Shown in pieces: positions 1 to 10,053 of a stretch of 64,000 nucleotides of DNA. The translations under genes and the position numbers were made by a program. The stretch covers positions 124,001-188,000 of the forward strand of contig NZ_JALNMI010000006.1 in assembly GCF_023156585.1 (NCBI RefSeq), written 5' to 3'. Every line of letters begins with the position of its first letter. Positions within the stretch are counted from its first letter, which is position 1. Origin of the DNA: Subsaxibacter sp. CAU 1640 (lineage in GTDB: Bacteria; Bacteroidota; Bacteroidia; Flavobacteriales; Flavobacteriaceae). The notes beneath the pieces are model-generated. The model was not told where the DNA came from. It saw nothing but the letters and a program-made list of their open reading frames with translations, and searched no databases.

Positions 1-416
1 AATTTTTCAAGCGTGCTTTCCAATTCGGCTACTTCAATCTCTAAATAATTTCTATTAGTATCTATCTGAAGAAGCCTCAAAACATTTTTGTCTACATGTC
101 CATTTAAATTCAATCGGATTTTCTTGTATAGCTGTTTAAGGTCGAATTGTGCTAGATAAGAAGAATCATTCAATTTATTTACTTCGGCTATATCCGTTTC
201 AATGTATCCGATATTGATCAGTCTTTTTTTTATGAGTTGAATTTCTTCATTTAAAGAAGAAAAGTCAGAAAAGGATTTTTTGTAATAGAGGGAATCTATA
301 GTTTGTGTTTGTTTCTCATCTGCACCTTGAGCTTTGAGATACAAGGTTTGTGATTGACTCTTCAAAAATGATGTCAATCCTAAAAACGCAAACAACATGA
401 TTCTTTTTAAAAGCAT
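1..416 (-). CDS. Exported protein, 5' end only; possibly POTRA/BamA-TamA-like
   Basis: Only the first ~138 codons lie in the window; the gene runs off the left edge. The start chosen is the ATG at 416 (an in-frame ATG also lies 6 codons further in). The N-terminus is hydrophobic (MLLKRIMLFAFLGLTSFLKS), which reads as a signal peptide. The following region alternates charged helical and short beta-like stretches (for example SLNEEIQLIKKRLINIGYIE, then LYKKIRLNLNG). That pattern resembles the POTRA-like N-terminus of flavobacterial BamA/TamA-type outer-membrane proteins. This is inference from part of a protein, and the barrel is not visible. It is divergent from rpsL. Confidence 0.55.
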   Translation of the reverse strand, partial: MLLKRIMLFAFLGLTSFLKSQSQTLYLKAQGADEKQTQTIDSLYYKKSFSDFSSLNEEIQLIKKRLINIGYIETDIAEVNKLNDSSYLAQFDLKQLYKKIRLNLNGHVDKNVLRLLQIDTNRNYLEIEVAELESTLEK

Positions 417-433
417 AAAGCCAGTTGAAGTTT

Positions 434-441
434 CAAATCTA
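434..441 (-). promoter_or_regulatory. Bacteroidota -7 box for the leftmost gene
   Basis: Reading the minus strand, TAGATTTG is an exact match to TAnnTTTG. It lies 17 nt upstream of the ATG at 416, giving a leader of roughly 12 nt. I see no well-spaced -33 TTG. Confidence 0.5.
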
Positions 442-515
442 ACGGAAATTAGATGCCAAAAATATGTCCAATGTTAAATAAATAAATAAACTTTTGAAAA
501 TTAATCATTTTCCAT

Positions 516-545
516 TTGAAAAACTGAAATTAATTTCTACCTTTG
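516..545 (+). promoter_or_regulatory. Promoter of the str-S10-spc ribosomal operon
   Basis: A -33 TTG at 516-518 and a -7 TACCTTTG at 538-545 are separated by 19 nt, which matches the Bacteroidota housekeeping sigma consensus in both elements and in spacing. Transcription should begin near 550-553, about 37 nt before rpsL. No other good promoter is seen until 15.5 kb, so this one may drive some 27 genes. Confidence 0.8.
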
Positions 546-549
546 CAGC

Positions 550-563
550 CCTCTAAATAGAGG
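550..563 (+). promoter_or_regulatory. 5'-terminal hairpin of the rpsL mRNA
   Basis: CCTCT (550-554) and AGAGG (559-563) pair around the loop AAAT. The hairpin begins at or within a base or two of the predicted transcription start. 5'-terminal hairpins protect mRNAs in other bacteria; that role here is inference. Confidence 0.5.
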
Positions 564-588
564 ATTAAATAAATTTATATAGTAATAT

Positions 589-963
589 ATGCCAACAATT
601 TCACAATTAGTAAGAACAGGAAGAGCCAAAATAACCAAGAAGAGTAAATCGGCTGCTTTAGATTCTTGTCCTCAAAGACGTGGGGTTTGTACGCGTGTTT
701 ACACCACTACACCTAAAAAACCTAACTCTGCAATGCGTAAAGTTGCAAGGGTAAGGTTAACAAATGGTAACGAGGTTAACGCTTACATCCCAGGTGAGGG
801 CCACAATCTACAAGAGCACTCGATAGTATTGGTTAGAGGTGGAAGGGTAAAAGATTTGCCAGGAGTTAGATATCACATCGTTCGTGGTGCTTTGGACACA
901 GCAGGTGTTGCAGGTAGAACACAACGTAGATCTAAATATGGTGCAAAACGCCCTAAAAAGTAA
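589..963 (+). CDS. rpsL: 30S ribosomal protein S12
   Basis: S12 sits at the decoding centre of the small subunit. The 124-residue product is of normal length. It carries the conserved [10 protein letters not shown] loop and the [13 protein letters not shown] loop. The two lysines in these loops whose substitution gives streptomycin resistance are both unchanged, so the allele looks wild type. It is the first gene of the ribosomal superoperon, with a TACCTTTG promoter and a short hairpin leader. There is no Shine-Dalgarno sequence before the ATG, as is usual in this phylum. Confidence 0.98.
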   Translation: MPTISQLVRTGRAKITKKSKSAALDSCPQRRGVCTRVYTTTPKKPNSAMRKVARVRLTNGNEVNAYIPGEGHNLQEHSIVLVRGGRVKDLPGVRYHIVRGALDTAGVAGRTQRRSKYGAKRPKK

Positions 964-986
964 TTAAAAAACTTTAAGAAGAAGAC

Positions 987-1463
987 ATGAGAAAAAGAGC
1001 AGCGAAAAAAAGACCGCTTTTGCCAGATCCACGTTTTAACGATCAGTTAGTGACTCGTTTCGTTAACATGATGATGTGGGATGGTAAAAAGTCAGTAGCG
1101 TTCAAAGTATTCTATGATGCAATTGATATTGTAGAAGCAAAGAAAACTGATGACGAAAAAACAGCTTTGGAAACATGGAAAGATGCATTGTCTAATGTTA
1201 TGCCTCACGTAGAAGTACGTAGCCGTAGAGTAGGTGGGGCAACTTTTCAAATCCCTATGCAAATTCGTCCAGACCGTAAAGTATCTACAGCTATGAAATG
1301 GCTGATTAGCTACTCGCGTAAAAGAAATGAAAAATCTATGCCGGCAAAACTTGCTGCTGAAATCTTGGCTGCGGCTAAAGAAGAAGGTGCGGCAGTTAAA
1401 AAGCGTATGGATACTCACAAAATGGCAGAAGCTAATAAAGCATTCTCACACTTTAGATTTTAA
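987..1463 (+). CDS. rpsG: 30S ribosomal protein S7
   Basis: S7 nucleates assembly of the 16S rRNA 3' domain and contacts the E site. The product has 158 residues, normal for the family, with the basic RKRAAKKR N-terminus and the [10 protein letters not shown] beta-hairpin region. It lies 23 nt after rpsL and 6 nt before fusA, the usual str-operon order. In E. coli S7 represses this operon by binding the rpsL-rpsG gap. Here that gap is only 23 nt, so the same mechanism cannot be assumed. Confidence 0.98.
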   Translation: MRKRAAKKRPLLPDPRFNDQLVTRFVNMMMWDGKKSVAFKVFYDAIDIVEAKKTDDEKTALETWKDALSNVMPHVEVRSRRVGGATFQIPMQIRPDRKVSTAMKWLISYSRKRNEKSMPAKLAAEILAAAKEEGAAVKKRMDTHKMAEANKAFSHFRF

Positions 1464-1469
1464 TTTAAG

Positions 1470-3596
1470 ATGGCAAGAGATTTAAAATTTACAAGAAATA
1501 TAGGTATTGCTGCTCATATTGATGCAGGAAAAACAACCACTACAGAGCGTATATTGTTCTACACTGGTGTATCTCACAAAATTGGTGAGGTTCATGATGG
1601 TGCAGCAACTATGGACTGGATGGAGCAAGAACAAGAAAGAGGTATCACCATTACATCGGCTGCTACTACTTGTACTTGGGTTTTCCCTCGTTTGAACGGC
1701 GAACCAACTCCAGATTCACAATCATATCACTTTAACATTATCGATACTCCTGGTCACGTTGACTTTACGGTTGAAGTAAACCGCTCTCTTCGTGTATTGG
1801 ATGGATTGGTTTTCTTGTTTAGTGCTGTGGATGGTGTTGAACCTCAATCTGAAACAAACTGGAGATTAGCTGATAACTATAAAGTACCGAGAATTGGTTT
1901 TGTTAACAAAATGGACCGTCAAGGTGCTAACTTCATGGAGGTTAACAAGCAGGTAAAAGAAATGTTAGGCTCTAACGCAGTGCCTATTGTTTTGCCTATC
2001 GGAGATGAAGCTGATTTTAAAGGCGTTGTTGATTTGGTTAAAAATAGAGCTATTGTTTGGCACGAAGATACATTAGGAGCTACATTTGATGTCATTGAGA
2101 TTCCAGATGATTTGAAGGCTGAGGCTAAAGAATATAGAGCCAAGTTAATTGAAGAAGTTGCAACATACGATGAAAGTCTTCTTGAAAAATTCATGGAAGA
2201 TGAAGATTCAATTACGGAAGAGGAAATTCATGCTGCATTAAGAGCGGCTGTTATGGATATGGCTATCATTCCTATGATATGTGGTTCTTCTTTCAAAAAT
2301 AAAGGTGTGCAGTTCTTGTTAGATGCAGTATGTCGTTACTTGCCTTCACCTTTGGATAAAGAGGCGATTGTAGGTATCAATCCTGATACTGAATTAGAAG
2401 AGAAGAGAAAACCTTCAGTAAGCGAGCCATTTTCAGCATTGGCATTTAAGATTGCTACAGACCCTTATGTTGGTCGTTTGGCTTTCTTCCGTGCATATTC
2501 TGGTCGTTTAGATGCTGGTTCTTATGTGTTGAACAATCGTTCAGGTAACAAAGAGCGTATCTCTCGTATCTACCAAATGCACGCTAACAAGCAAAATGCT
2601 ATTGATTTTATCGAGGCTGGTGATATTGGAGCTGCGGTTGGATTTAAAGATATTAAAACTGGTGATACATTGTCGGCTGAAAAAAGCCCTATCGTATTGG
2701 AAAGTATGAACTTCCCAGATCCAGTAATTGGTATTGCTGTAGAGCCTAAAACAAAAGCTGACGTTGATAAATTGGGTATGTCTTTGGCTAAATTGGCTGA
2801 AGAAGATCCTACATTCACAGTTAGAACTGATGAGGCTTCTGGACAAACGATTATTTCTGGTATGGGTGAACTTCACTTGGACATTATCGTTGACCGTTTG
2901 CGTCGTGAGTTCAAAGTTGAAGTAAACCAAGGTCAGCCACAAGTGGAGTACAAAGAAGCTATTACAAGATCGGCTCAACACAGAGAAGTTTACAAGAAAC
3001 AATCTGGTGGTCGTGGTAAATTTGCTGACATTGTATTTACTTTGGAGCCTGCTGAAGAAGGAAAGACTGGTTTAGAGTTTGTTTCTGAAATAAAAGGTGG
3101 TAACGTTCCAAAAGAATTTATCCCTTCAATCGAGAAAGGTTTCAAAATGGCAATGGTTAACGGTCCTTTAGCAGGATATGAGGTTGATGCCATGAAAGTA
3201 ACTTTGACTGATGGGTCTTACCACGATGTGGATTCTGATCAATTATCATTCGAATTGGCTGCAAAGCTTGGATTTAAAGCTGCTGCAAAAGCTGCAAAAG
3301 CTGTAATCATGGAGCCAATCATGAAATTAGAAGTGTTAACTCCTGAAGAAAACATGGGAGATATTGTAGGTGACCTTAACCGTCGTCGTGGTCAAGTAAA
3401 TGACATGGGTGACAGAGCAGGTTCAAAAGTTGTAAAGGCACATGTGCCATTATCTGAAATGTTTGGATATGTAACTTCGTTACGTACACTTTCTTCAGGT
3501 AGAGCAACATCAACTATGGAATTTTCACATTACGCAGAAACTCCTTCTAACATATCTGAAGAAGTTATTAAGGCTGCTAAAGGCGTTGAAGCTTAA
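1470..3596 (+). CDS. fusA: Elongation factor G
   Basis: EF-G is the translocation GTPase and also acts with the ribosome recycling factor. The 708-residue protein has the P-loop AHIDAGKT at about 15-22, switch II DTPGH at 92-96 and NKMD at 146-149, followed by domains II-V. A short insert follows the switch I region (about residues 71-86). It sits between rpsG (6 nt) and rpsJ (11 nt). The tuf gene that follows fusA in E. coli is missing here, a common arrangement in Bacteroidota. Confidence 0.98.
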   Translation: MARDLKFTRNIGIAAHIDAGKTTTTERILFYTGVSHKIGEVHDGAATMDWMEQEQERGITITSAATTCTWVFPRLNGEPTPDSQSYHFNIIDTPGHVDFTVEVNRSLRVLDGLVFLFSAVDGVEPQSETNWRLADNYKVPRIGFVNKMDRQGANFMEVNKQVKEMLGSNAVPIVLPIGDEADFKGVVDLVKNRAIVWHEDTLGATFDVIEIPDDLKAEAKEYRAKLIEEVATYDESLLEKFMEDEDSITEEEIHAALRAAVMDMAIIPMICGSSFKNKGVQFLLDAVCRYLPSPLDKEAIVGINPDTELEEKRKPSVSEPFSALAFKIATDPYVGRLAFFRAYSGRLDAGSYVLNNRSGNKERISRIYQMHANKQNAIDFIEAGDIGAAVGFKDIKTGDTLSAEKSPIVLESMNFPDPVIGIAVEPKTKADVDKLGMSLAKLAEEDPTFTVRTDEASGQTIISGMGELHLDIIVDRLRREFKVEVNQGQPQVEYKEAITRSAQHREVYKKQSGGRGKFADIVFTLEPAEEGKTGLEFVSEIKGGNVPKEFIPSIEKGFKMAMVNGPLAGYEVDAMKVTLTDGSYHDVDSDQLSFELAAKLGFKAAAKAAKAVIMEPIMKLEVLTPEENMGDIVGDLNRRRGQVNDMGDRAGSKVVKAHVPLSEMFGYVTSLRTLSSGRATSTMEFSHYAETPSNISEEVIKAAKGVEA

Positions 3597-3607
3597 ATTT
3601 TAAGAAA

Positions 3608-3913
3608 ATGAGTCAAAAAATCAGAATAAAATTAAAATCATACGATCACAATTTGGTAGATAAATCTGCTGATAAGATTGTTAAAACGGTAAAAAGTACT
3701 GGAGCAGTTGTGACTGGCCCAATTCCTTTACCTACCAATAAAAAGATTTTCACTGTACTACGTTCTCCACACGTAAACAAGAAAGCTAGAGAGCAGTTTC
3801 AATTAAGTTCTTACAAAAGACTTCTTGACATCTACAGCTCTTCATCAAAAACTATTGATGCTTTGATGAAGCTTGAATTGCCAAGTGGTGTAGAAGTAGA
3901 GATTAAAGTGTAA
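3608..3913 (+). CDS. rpsJ: 30S ribosomal protein S10 (NusE)
   Basis: S10 is part of the 30S head and, as NusE, a partner of NusB and NusG in transcription antitermination. The 101-residue product starts [16 protein letters not shown] and contains the conserved PLPT and [12 protein letters not shown] motifs. It is the last gene before an unusually long, folded gap of 142 nt that separates it from rplC. Read-through into the rest of the operon may therefore be regulated at this point. Confidence 0.98.
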   Translation: MSQKIRIKLKSYDHNLVDKSADKIVKTVKSTGAVVTGPIPLPTNKKIFTVLRSPHVNKKAREQFQLSSYKRLLDIYSSSSKTIDALMKLELPSGVEVEIKV

Positions 3914-4055
3914 TCACTTATTCCTGTAAAAAGGAAATTACATGTCCCGAGCTGCGAGCGAAGGAAAAACGGTAAAAATACAATTCGAGGCTGAAACGTA
4001 TTTTTCAGCCTTGAATTTTAATAAATAGAATAGTAATAATTAATAATTAATAAAT
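3914..4055 (+). promoter_or_regulatory. Structured rpsJ-rplC gap: candidate attenuator or ribosomal-protein leader
   Basis: This 142-nt non-coding gap interrupts a gene-dense operon. A 15-bp stem with one G-U pair is formed by 3982-3996 and 4003-4017 around a 6-nt loop, followed by a short T run. A weaker stem TTCCT/AGGAA lies near its start. In E. coli the S10 operon is regulated by L4 through a leader at the start of the operon. Here the folded leader precedes rplC and rplD (L4) directly. That it binds L4 is inference. Confidence 0.6.
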
Positions 4056-4673
4056 ATGTCTGGGTTAATTGGAAAAAAAATCGGTATGACCAGCATTTAT
4101 GACGAGAACGGAAAAAACATTCCTTGTACCGTTATTGAAGCAGGTCCATGTATCGTTACCCAAGTCAGAACCGAAGAGGTTGACGGGTATAGTGCTCTTC
4201 AACTTGGTTTCGATGACAAGAGAGACAAAAGCACCAACAAAGCTGAAGCAGGTCATGCAAAGAAAGCTGGTACGACTGTCAAAACTAAAGTCGCAGAATT
4301 CCAAGGATTTGAAGCAAATTACAAATTAGGTGATGCCATCACAGTAGAACATTTCATCGAAGGTGAATTTGTTGATATTGCTGGTATTTCTAAAGGTAAA
4401 GGATTCCAAGGTGTTGTAAAACGTCATGGTTTTGGTGGAGTTGGTCAATCAACACATGGTCAACACAATCGTTTAAGAGCTCCTGGTTCTGTCGGTGCAG
4501 CTTCATATCCTGCGAGAGTATTCAAAGGAATGAAAATGGCCGGAAGAATGGGTGGCGAAAGAGTGAAAGTTGAAAATTTAAGAGTTTACAAAGTGGTTCC
4601 TGAAAAGAACTTGCTAGTGGTTAAAGGATGTGTTCCTGGTCACAAAAACTCTTATGTAATCATTGAGAAATAA
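4056..4673 (+). CDS. rplC: 50S ribosomal protein L3
   Basis: L3 is an early assembly protein of the large subunit whose long loop approaches the peptidyl-transferase centre. The 205-residue product has the bacterial [15 protein letters not shown] start and the conserved loop region around [20 protein letters not shown]. The stop codon overlaps the ATG of rplD by one base (TAATG), suggesting translational coupling. It follows a 142-nt folded leader. Confidence 0.98.
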   Translation: MSGLIGKKIGMTSIYDENGKNIPCTVIEAGPCIVTQVRTEEVDGYSALQLGFDDKRDKSTNKAEAGHAKKAGTTVKTKVAEFQGFEANYKLGDAITVEHFIEGEFVDIAGISKGKGFQGVVKRHGFGGVGQSTHGQHNRLRAPGSVGAASYPARVFKGMKMAGRMGGERVKVENLRVYKVVPEKNLLVVKGCVPGHKNSYVIIEK

Positions 4674-5302
4674 TGAAAGTAGCAGTTGTAGATATAAACG
4701 GAAAAGACACAGGTAGAAAGGTTGAACTTTCTAAAGATGTGTTCGCTATAGAGCCTAACAACCATGCTGTCTATTTGGATGTTAAACAATATTTGGCAAA
4801 CCAAAGACAGGGAACTCACAAGTCTAAAGAAAGAAGTGAGATTGCTGGTAGTACTCGTAAGATCAAAAAGCAAAAAGGTACTGGTACAGCCCGTGCTGGT
4901 AGTATCAAGTCTGGTGTTTTCAAAGGTGGAGGACGCATGTTCGGACCAAGACCTAAAGATTACAGTTTCAAATTGAACAAAAACTTGAAGCGTTTGGCTC
5001 GTAAGTCAGCGTTGACAATGAAGGCCAATGACGAGTCTATCGTAGTTATGGAAGACTTCAATTTTGACACTCCAAAGACAAAAAACTTTACTAATGTATT
5101 GAAGGCATTGGGTATAGAGGATAAAAAATCTTTGTTTGTGTTGGGTGCTTCAAATAAAAATGTATATTTGTCTTCCCGTAATTTTGTGGGTTCTGAAGTC
5201 GTAACAAATTCAGAATTAAATACTTACAAAATTTTAAATGCAAACAAATTAGTTCTTTTAGAGAGTTCTTTAGAAGGAATTGAATCGAATTTAAGTAAAT
5301 AA
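4673..5302 (+). CDS. rplD: 50S ribosomal protein L4
   Basis: L4 lines the peptide exit tunnel and in E. coli represses its own operon. The 209-residue protein has the tunnel-loop region ([20 protein letters not shown]) and the [14 protein letters not shown] motif. It is coupled to rplC by a one-base overlap and lies 7 nt before rplW. Its possible target here is the folded gap upstream of rplC. Confidence 0.98.
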   Translation: MKVAVVDINGKDTGRKVELSKDVFAIEPNNHAVYLDVKQYLANQRQGTHKSKERSEIAGSTRKIKKQKGTGTARAGSIKSGVFKGGGRMFGPRPKDYSFKLNKNLKRLARKSALTMKANDESIVVMEDFNFDTPKTKNFTNVLKALGIEDKKSLFVLGASNKNVYLSSRNFVGSEVVTNSELNTYKILNANKLVLLESSLEGIESNLSK

Positions 5303-5309
5303 GGAAACC

Positions 5310-5600
5310 ATGAGTATCTTAATTAAACCTATCATCACTGAAAAAGCGACAGCTAATAGCGAGTTGAACAACTGTTATAGCTTCGAAGTGAACACAAAGG
5401 CGAACAAGGTAGAAATCAAAAAAGCAGTTGAAGCTGCTTATGGTGTTTCTGTTGAAAAAGTTCGTACTATAAATGTCCGTCCAGATAGAAAATCTCGTTA
5501 CACAAAAACGGGTATTCAACATGGTAAAACCAATGCTGTTAAAAAGGCGATGGTACAACTGGCGGAAGGTGAATCTATTGATTTATACACTAACATGTAA
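5310..5600 (+). CDS. rplW: 50S ribosomal protein L23
   Basis: L23 surrounds the tunnel exit and is the docking point for trigger factor and the signal recognition particle. The 96-residue product starts SILIKPIITEKAT and has the VNTKANKVEIKKAVEAAYGV core typical of the family. The gaps on either side are 7 and 10 nt, so it is firmly inside the operon. Confidence 0.97.
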   Translation: MSILIKPIITEKATANSELNNCYSFEVNTKANKVEIKKAVEAAYGVSVEKVRTINVRPDRKSRYTKTGIQHGKTNAVKKAMVQLAEGESIDLYTNM

Positions 5601-5610
5601 TTAGACAAAA

Positions 5611-6435
5611 ATGTCAGTAAGAAAATTAAAGCCGATCACATCAGCACAGCGTTTTAGAGTAGTAAATGGGTTTGACGCCATTACTACTGATAAGCCGGAG
5701 AAAAGTTTATTAGCTCCGAACAAAAAGTCTGGTGGTAGAAACAGTCAAGGAAAAATGACCATGCGCTACATTGGTGGTGGTCACAAGAGAAAATATCGTA
5801 TTATCGATTTCAAACGTAACAAAACTGGAATTCCAGCGGAAGTTGCTTCAATCGAATACGATCCAAACAGAACAGCATTTATCGCTTTACTAAACTATCA
5901 AGATGGTGAGAAGCGTTACATCATTGCCCAAAACGGATTGCAAGTGGGACAAAATGTGGTTTCTGGAGAAGGAGCAACACCAGAAATTGGTAATGCTATG
6001 CCTTTGAGTCAAGTTCCATTAGGTACAATTATTTCTTGTATCGAGTTGCGTCCTGGTCAAGGAGCAATCATGGCTAGAAGTGCTGGTGCATTTGCGCAAT
6101 TGATGGCAAGAGATGGTAAGTTTGCTACTGTAAAATTACCATCAGGTGAAACACGTTTGATTTTGGTAGATTGTATGGCTACTATAGGAGTTGTTTCTAA
6201 CTCTGACCACCAATTGATAGTATCTGGTAAAGCAGGTAGAACAAGATGGTTAGGTAGAAGACCTCGCACTAGACCAGTAGTTATGAACCCTGTCGATCAC
6301 CCAATGGGTGGTGGTGAAGGACGTGCTTCTGGTGGTCATCCAAGATCTAGAAAAGGTATTCCAGCTAAAGGTTATAGAACACGTACTAAAACCAAAGCTA
6401 GTAATAAGTATATTGTAGAACGTAGAAAGAAATAA
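5611..6435 (+). CDS. rplB: 50S ribosomal protein L2
   Basis: L2 is needed for subunit joining and peptidyl transfer. The 274-residue protein has the expected length. It carries the conserved C-terminal stretch around [17 protein letters not shown], whose histidine is the functionally important residue in E. coli, and the [15 protein letters not shown] tail. It is spaced 10 nt from both rplW and rpsS. Confidence 0.98.
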   Translation: MSVRKLKPITSAQRFRVVNGFDAITTDKPEKSLLAPNKKSGGRNSQGKMTMRYIGGGHKRKYRIIDFKRNKTGIPAEVASIEYDPNRTAFIALLNYQDGEKRYIIAQNGLQVGQNVVSGEGATPEIGNAMPLSQVPLGTIISCIELRPGQGAIMARSAGAFAQLMARDGKFATVKLPSGETRLILVDCMATIGVVSNSDHQLIVSGKAGRTRWLGRRPRTRPVVMNPVDHPMGGGEGRASGGHPRSRKGIPAKGYRTRTKTKASNKYIVERRKK

Positions 6436-6445
6436 TTGAGATAAT

Positions 6446-6724
6446 ATGGCACGTTCATTAAAAAAAGGACCTTACATCCATTATAAATTAGACAAAAAAG
6501 TTGCTGAAAATGTAGCTTCTAACAAGAAAACAGTTATCAAAACGTGGTCTAGAGCCTCAATGATTTCTCCAGATTTTGTTGGACAAACAATTGCAGTACA
6601 CAATGGTCGTCAATTTGTTCCAGTTTATGTGACTGAAAACATGGTAGGTCATAAGTTAGGAGAATTTTCACCGACACGATCTTTTAGAGGTCACGCTGGT
6701 GCTAAAAACAAAGGTAAAAAATAA
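6446..6724 (+). CDS. rpsS: 30S ribosomal protein S19
   Basis: S19 lies in the 30S head and contacts S13 and the A-site tRNA. The 92-residue product has the hallmark [11 protein letters not shown] start, the [14 protein letters not shown] motif and the [14 protein letters not shown]-terminal motif. It is followed 8 nt later by rplV, the standard S10-operon order. Confidence 0.98.
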   Translation: MARSLKKGPYIHYKLDKKVAENVASNKKTVIKTWSRASMISPDFVGQTIAVHNGRQFVPVYVTENMVGHKLGEFSPTRSFRGHAGAKNKGKK

Positions 6725-6732
6725 GTAGAGCT

Positions 6733-7140
6733 ATGGGAAGTCGTAAAAAACAAATGGCAGACGCTATTAAGGAAGAGAAAAAGCACATCGCTTTTGCAAA
6801 ACTTAATAATTGTCCTACCTCACCAAGAAAGATGCGTTTGGTAGCTGACTTGGTAAGAGGTCAAGAAGCTGAAATGGCTCTTAACATACTTAAGTTTAGC
6901 CAAAAGGAAGCATCTCGTCGTTTAGAGAAATTAGTGTTGTCAGCCATTGCAAACTGGGAAGCTAAAAACGAAGGCGCAAACGTAGAGGATGCAGGTTTAT
7001 TCGTTCAAGAGATCAGAGTTGATGGTGGAGCAATGTTGAAAAGATTGCGTCCAGCACCACAAGGTCGTGCACACAGAATTAGAAAACGTTCCAATCACGT
7101 AACAGTTGTGATTGGTGCTAAAAATAACACACAAGCTTAA
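6733..7140 (+). CDS. rplV: 50S ribosomal protein L22
   Basis: L22 spans the large subunit and forms part of the exit-tunnel constriction. The 135-residue protein has the [16 protein letters not shown] motif and a beta-hairpin ending in [20 protein letters not shown]. The N-terminus is about 20 residues longer than in E. coli ([20 protein letters not shown]). An internal ATG 7 codons in could be an alternative start. It is spaced 8 nt from both neighbours. Confidence 0.97.
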   Translation: MGSRKKQMADAIKEEKKHIAFAKLNNCPTSPRKMRLVADLVRGQEAEMALNILKFSQKEASRRLEKLVLSAIANWEAKNEGANVEDAGLFVQEIRVDGGAMLKRLRPAPQGRAHRIRKRSNHVTVVIGAKNNTQA

Positions 7141-7148
7141 ATAGAGAT

Positions 7149-7877
7149 ATGGGACAAAAGACAAATCCAATCGGAAATCGTTTAGGAATTATCAGAGGAT
7201 GGGAATCTAACTGGTATGGCGGAAATGATTATGGTGATAAACTTGCCGAAGACGACAAGATTAGAAAATACGTTCACGCTCGTCTATCAAAAGCTAGTGT
7301 GTCTAGAGTAATTATTGAGCGTACGCTTAAACTTGTAACCGTTACTATCACTACTGCTAGACCTGGTATCATTATCGGGAAAGGTGGTCAAGAGGTAGAC
7401 AAGTTGAAAGAAGAGCTTAAGAAAATTACTGATAAGGAAGTTCAATTGAATATCTTCGAAATCAAGAGACCAGAATTAGATGCATTTTTAGTTGCGTCTA
7501 GCATTGCTCGTCAAATTGAGAATCGTATTTCTTACAGAAGAGCCATAAAAATGGCAATTGCTGCAACAATGCGTATGAATGCTGAAGGTATCAAGGTTCA
7601 AATCAGTGGTCGTTTAAATGGTGCAGAGATGGCACGTAACGAGCACTACAAAGAAGGACGTATTCCATTATCAACATTTAGAGCCGACATTGACTATGCT
7701 TTGGTTGAGGCACACACTACTTACGGTAGATTGGGTGTCAAAGTATGGATCATGAAAGGCGAGGTTTATGGTAAAAGAGAATTGTCTCCTTTGGTTGGCT
7801 TGTCCAAAAAACAAGGAGGTAAAAATTCTGATTCACCAAAACGCGGTGGCAACAACAAAGCTCGTCGCAGAAAGTAA
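7149..7877 (+). CDS. rpsC: 30S ribosomal protein S3
   Basis: S3 sits at the mRNA entry channel and has helicase-like activity with S4 and S5. The 242-residue protein starts [20 protein letters not shown] and has a type II KH domain with the [14 protein letters not shown] signature. The C-terminal domain includes the [11 protein letters not shown] motif. The basic tail ([10 protein letters not shown]) is ordinary for the phylum. Confidence 0.98.
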   Translation: MGQKTNPIGNRLGIIRGWESNWYGGNDYGDKLAEDDKIRKYVHARLSKASVSRVIIERTLKLVTVTITTARPGIIIGKGGQEVDKLKEELKKITDKEVQLNIFEIKRPELDAFLVASSIARQIENRISYRRAIKMAIAATMRMNAEGIKVQISGRLNGAEMARNEHYKEGRIPLSTFRADIDYALVEAHTTYGRLGVKVWIMKGEVYGKRELSPLVGLSKKQGGKNSDSPKRGGNNKARRRK

Positions 7878-7896
7878 TTTTTAAAGACAAAGAAAA

Positions 7897-8322
7897 ATGT
7901 TACAACCTAAAAAGACAAAATTCCGCAAGCAGCAGAAAGGCCGCATGAAAGGAAATGCCGAAAGAGGCCACACCCTTTCTAATGGAATGTTCGGTATCAA
8001 ATCGGTACACGAAACAGGAATGTTTATAACATCTCGTCAAATCGAAGCAGCACGTATCGCCGCAACCCGTTATATGAAAAGAGAAGGTCAGTTATGGATC
8101 AAAATATTTCCAGACAAGCCTATCACAAAGAAACCTCTTGAAGTACGTATGGGTAAAGGAAAAGGTGCAGTGGAGTATTGGGTAGCGGTAGTTAAACCTG
8201 GTAGAGTTATGTTTGAAGTTGGTGGTGTGCCTTTAGAAGTTGCTAAAGAAGCATTGCGTCTAGCAGCACAAAAATTACCAGTTAAAACAAAATTCCTCGT
8301 AGCAAGAGACTACGAAGCTTAA
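7897..8322 (+). CDS. rplP: 50S ribosomal protein L16
   Basis: L16 binds near the A site and the elbow of A-site tRNA. The 141-residue product begins [19 protein letters not shown] and contains the conserved [17 protein letters not shown] segment. It follows rpsC by 19 nt and precedes rpmC by 12 nt. Confidence 0.98.
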   Translation: MLQPKKTKFRKQQKGRMKGNAERGHTLSNGMFGIKSVHETGMFITSRQIEAARIAATRYMKREGQLWIKIFPDKPITKKPLEVRMGKGKGAVEYWVAVVKPGRVMFEVGGVPLEVAKEALRLAAQKLPVKTKFLVARDYEA

Positions 8323-8334
8323 TATTTAGATATT

Positions 8335-8526
8335 ATGAAGCAAGCAGAAATTACACAGCTTTCTACAGCTGAATTGCAAGAAAAATTGGGAGAGACTAAA
8401 AAGAATTATGCTGACCTTAAATTGGCTCATGCAATTTCTCCTTTAGAAAACCCAATCCAATTACGCACAGTAAGACGTAACGTAGCTAGATTGGCAACCG
8501 AATTAACCAAAAGAGAAGTACAATAA
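8335..8526 (+). CDS. rpmC: 50S ribosomal protein L29
   Basis: L29 is a small helical protein at the tunnel exit next to L23. The 63-residue product has two long helices. It contains the family motif LRTVRRNVARLATEL near its C-terminus, which corresponds to the RxxRRxIARxxT pattern. It lies in the usual L16-L29-S17 order. Confidence 0.97.
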   Translation: MKQAEITQLSTAELQEKLGETKKNYADLKLAHAISPLENPIQLRTVRRNVARLATELTKREVQ

Positions 8527-8544
8527 TTTGTATTCCGCTGAAAG

Positions 8545-8802
8545 ATGGAAAAAAGAAATTTAAGAAAAGAACGTATAGGAGTTGTTACAAGTAACAAAAT
8601 GATGAAATCAATCGTGGTTTCTGAAGTTAAGAAAGTAAAACACCCTATGTATGGAAAATTCGTGTTAAAAACGAAGAAATACGTTGCACACGACGAAACA
8701 AACGACTGTAATATTGGTGATACTGTAAAGATCATGGAAACAAGACCTTTGAGTAAGTCCAAATGTTGGAGATTAGTAGAAATAATTGAAAGAGCGAAGT
8801 AA
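8545..8802 (+). CDS. rpsQ: 30S ribosomal protein S17
   Basis: S17 is a primary binder of the 16S rRNA 5' domain. The 85-residue OB-fold protein starts [19 protein letters not shown]. It has the [19 protein letters not shown] motif and the [17 protein letters not shown]-terminus. The gap to rplN is only 2 nt. Confidence 0.98.
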   Translation: MEKRNLRKERIGVVTSNKMMKSIVVSEVKKVKHPMYGKFVLKTKKYVAHDETNDCNIGDTVKIMETRPLSKSKCWRLVEIIERAK

Positions 8803-8804
8803 TT

Positions 8805-9173
8805 ATGTTACAACAAGAATCAAGATTAAAGGTAGCTGATAACACAGGAGCAAAAGAAGTTTTGACCATCCGTGTGTTAGGCGGAACCAACAGAAGATAT
8901 GCTTCTGTAGGTGACAAGATCGTTGTGTCAGTAAAAGATGCAACACCTAACGGTAACGTTAAAAAAGGAGCTGTTTCTACAGCTGTTGTTGTACGTACTG
9001 TAAAAGAGGTTAGACGTCCAGACGGTTCTTATATCCGTTTTGATGATAACGCTTGTGTCCTTTTAAACCCACAAGGTGAAATGAGAGGTACTCGTGTTTT
9101 CGGACCTGTTGCAAGAGAACTTCGTGATAAACAATTCATGAAAATTGTATCATTGGCACCTGAAGTGCTTTAA
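8805..9173 (+). CDS. rplN: 50S ribosomal protein L14
   Basis: L14 forms an intersubunit bridge and is the docking site of the silencing factor RsfS, which is also encoded in this window at 29.4-29.8 kb. The 122-residue protein starts [19 protein letters not shown] and has the [21 protein letters not shown]-terminal motif. Its stop codon shares a base with the first ATG of rplX (TAATG). Confidence 0.98.
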   Translation: MLQQESRLKVADNTGAKEVLTIRVLGGTNRRYASVGDKIVVSVKDATPNGNVKKGAVSTAVVVRTVKEVRRPDGSYIRFDDNACVLLNPQGEMRGTRVFGPVARELRDKQFMKIVSLAPEVL

Positions 9174-9496
9174 TGACTAATAAGATGACAAAGTTTAAAA
9201 TTAAATCAGGAGATACTGTACAAGTTATTGCTGGTGACCACAAAGGTTCTGAAGGCAAAGTTGTAAAGATCTTGAAAGATAAGAACAAAGCAATCGTTGA
9301 AGGTGTGAACATGGTTAAGAAACATACAAAACCCAGTGCACAAAACCCTCAAGGAGGTATTGTAGAAAAAGAAGCAGCTATTCATGTTTCTAACCTTTCA
9401 CTTTTGACAAAAAAAGGTGAAACAACAAGAGTTGGTTACAGAATGGAAGGCGATAAAAAAGTGAGATTTTCCAAAAAATCAAATGAAGTAATTTAG
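9173..9496 (+). CDS. rplX: 50S ribosomal protein L24
   Basis: L24 is an assembly initiator of the large subunit. The KOW motif is visible as [20 protein letters not shown]. Two starts are possible: the ATG at 9173 overlapping the rplN stop, or an in-frame ATG at 9185, which gives the more typical [10 protein letters not shown] start. I keep the first because of the coupling overlap, but the second is quite possible. The product has 107 residues from the first start. Confidence 0.97.
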   Translation: MTNKMTKFKIKSGDTVQVIAGDHKGSEGKVVKILKDKNKAIVEGVNMVKKHTKPSAQNPQGGIVEKEAAIHVSNLSLLTKKGETTRVGYRMEGDKKVRFSKKSNEVI

Positions 9497-9498
9497 TT

Positions 9499-10050
9499 AT
9501 GGCTTACACTCCAAGATTAAAACAAGAGTACAAAGACAAAGTAGTGTCTGCTCTTACAGAAGAATTCGGGTACAATAACGTAATGCAAGTTCCTAAACTT
9601 AAGAAAATAGTAATTTCTAAAGGTGTAGGTGCTGCAGTTGCTGATAAAAAATTGGTAGACCACGCAGTTGAAGAATTGACCAAAATTTCTGGTCAAAAAG
9701 CAGTTGCTACAGTTTCCAAAAAAGATATCGCAACGTTCAAATTACGTAAAGGTATGCCTATTGGAGCTCGTGTAACCTTAAGAGGTGAGAGAATGTATGA
9801 ATTTTTGGACCGTTTGGTTACATCTGCATTGCCGCGAGTAAGAGATTTTAACGGAATCAAAGCAACTGGTTTTGATGGTAGAGGTAACTACACTTTAGGT
9901 GTTACCGAGCAAATCATTTTCCCAGAAATTGATATCGATAAAGTTAATAGCATTTCCGGAATGGATATTTCATTTGTAACATCTGCTGAAACAGATAAAG
10001 AAGCAAAATCGTTATTAACAGAATTAGGATTACCTTTTCAAAAGAATTAA
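9499..10050 (+). CDS. rplE: 50S ribosomal protein L5
   Basis: L5 carries 5S rRNA and contacts the P-site tRNA. The 183-residue protein has the [16 protein letters not shown] segment, the [16 protein letters not shown] motif and the [16 protein letters not shown] motif. It starts 2 nt after rplX and ends 3 nt before rpsN. In E. coli S8 represses translation at rplE, but no extended gap exists here for such a site. The folded gap lies further on, before rpsH. Confidence 0.98.
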   Translation: MAYTPRLKQEYKDKVVSALTEEFGYNNVMQVPKLKKIVISKGVGAAVADKKLVDHAVEELTKISGQKAVATVSKKDIATFKLRKGMPIGARVTLRGERMYEFLDRLVTSALPRVRDFNGIKATGFDGRGNYTLGVTEQIIFPEIDIDKVNSISGMDISFVTSAETDKEAKSLLTELGLPFQKN

Positions 10051-10053
10051 GAT

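Noticed and set aside
2541-3002. A 153-codon minus-strand frame inside fusA, and similar frames in rpsG and rplO
   Set aside because: They lie wholly within highly conserved genes, show no family features, and are explained by codon use on the sense strand.
1470-3913. A missing tuf gene as evidence of deletion in the str operon
   Set aside because: The fusA-rpsJ junction is a tight 11-nt gap, and absence of tuf at this place is usual in Bacteroidota. It is not a scar.
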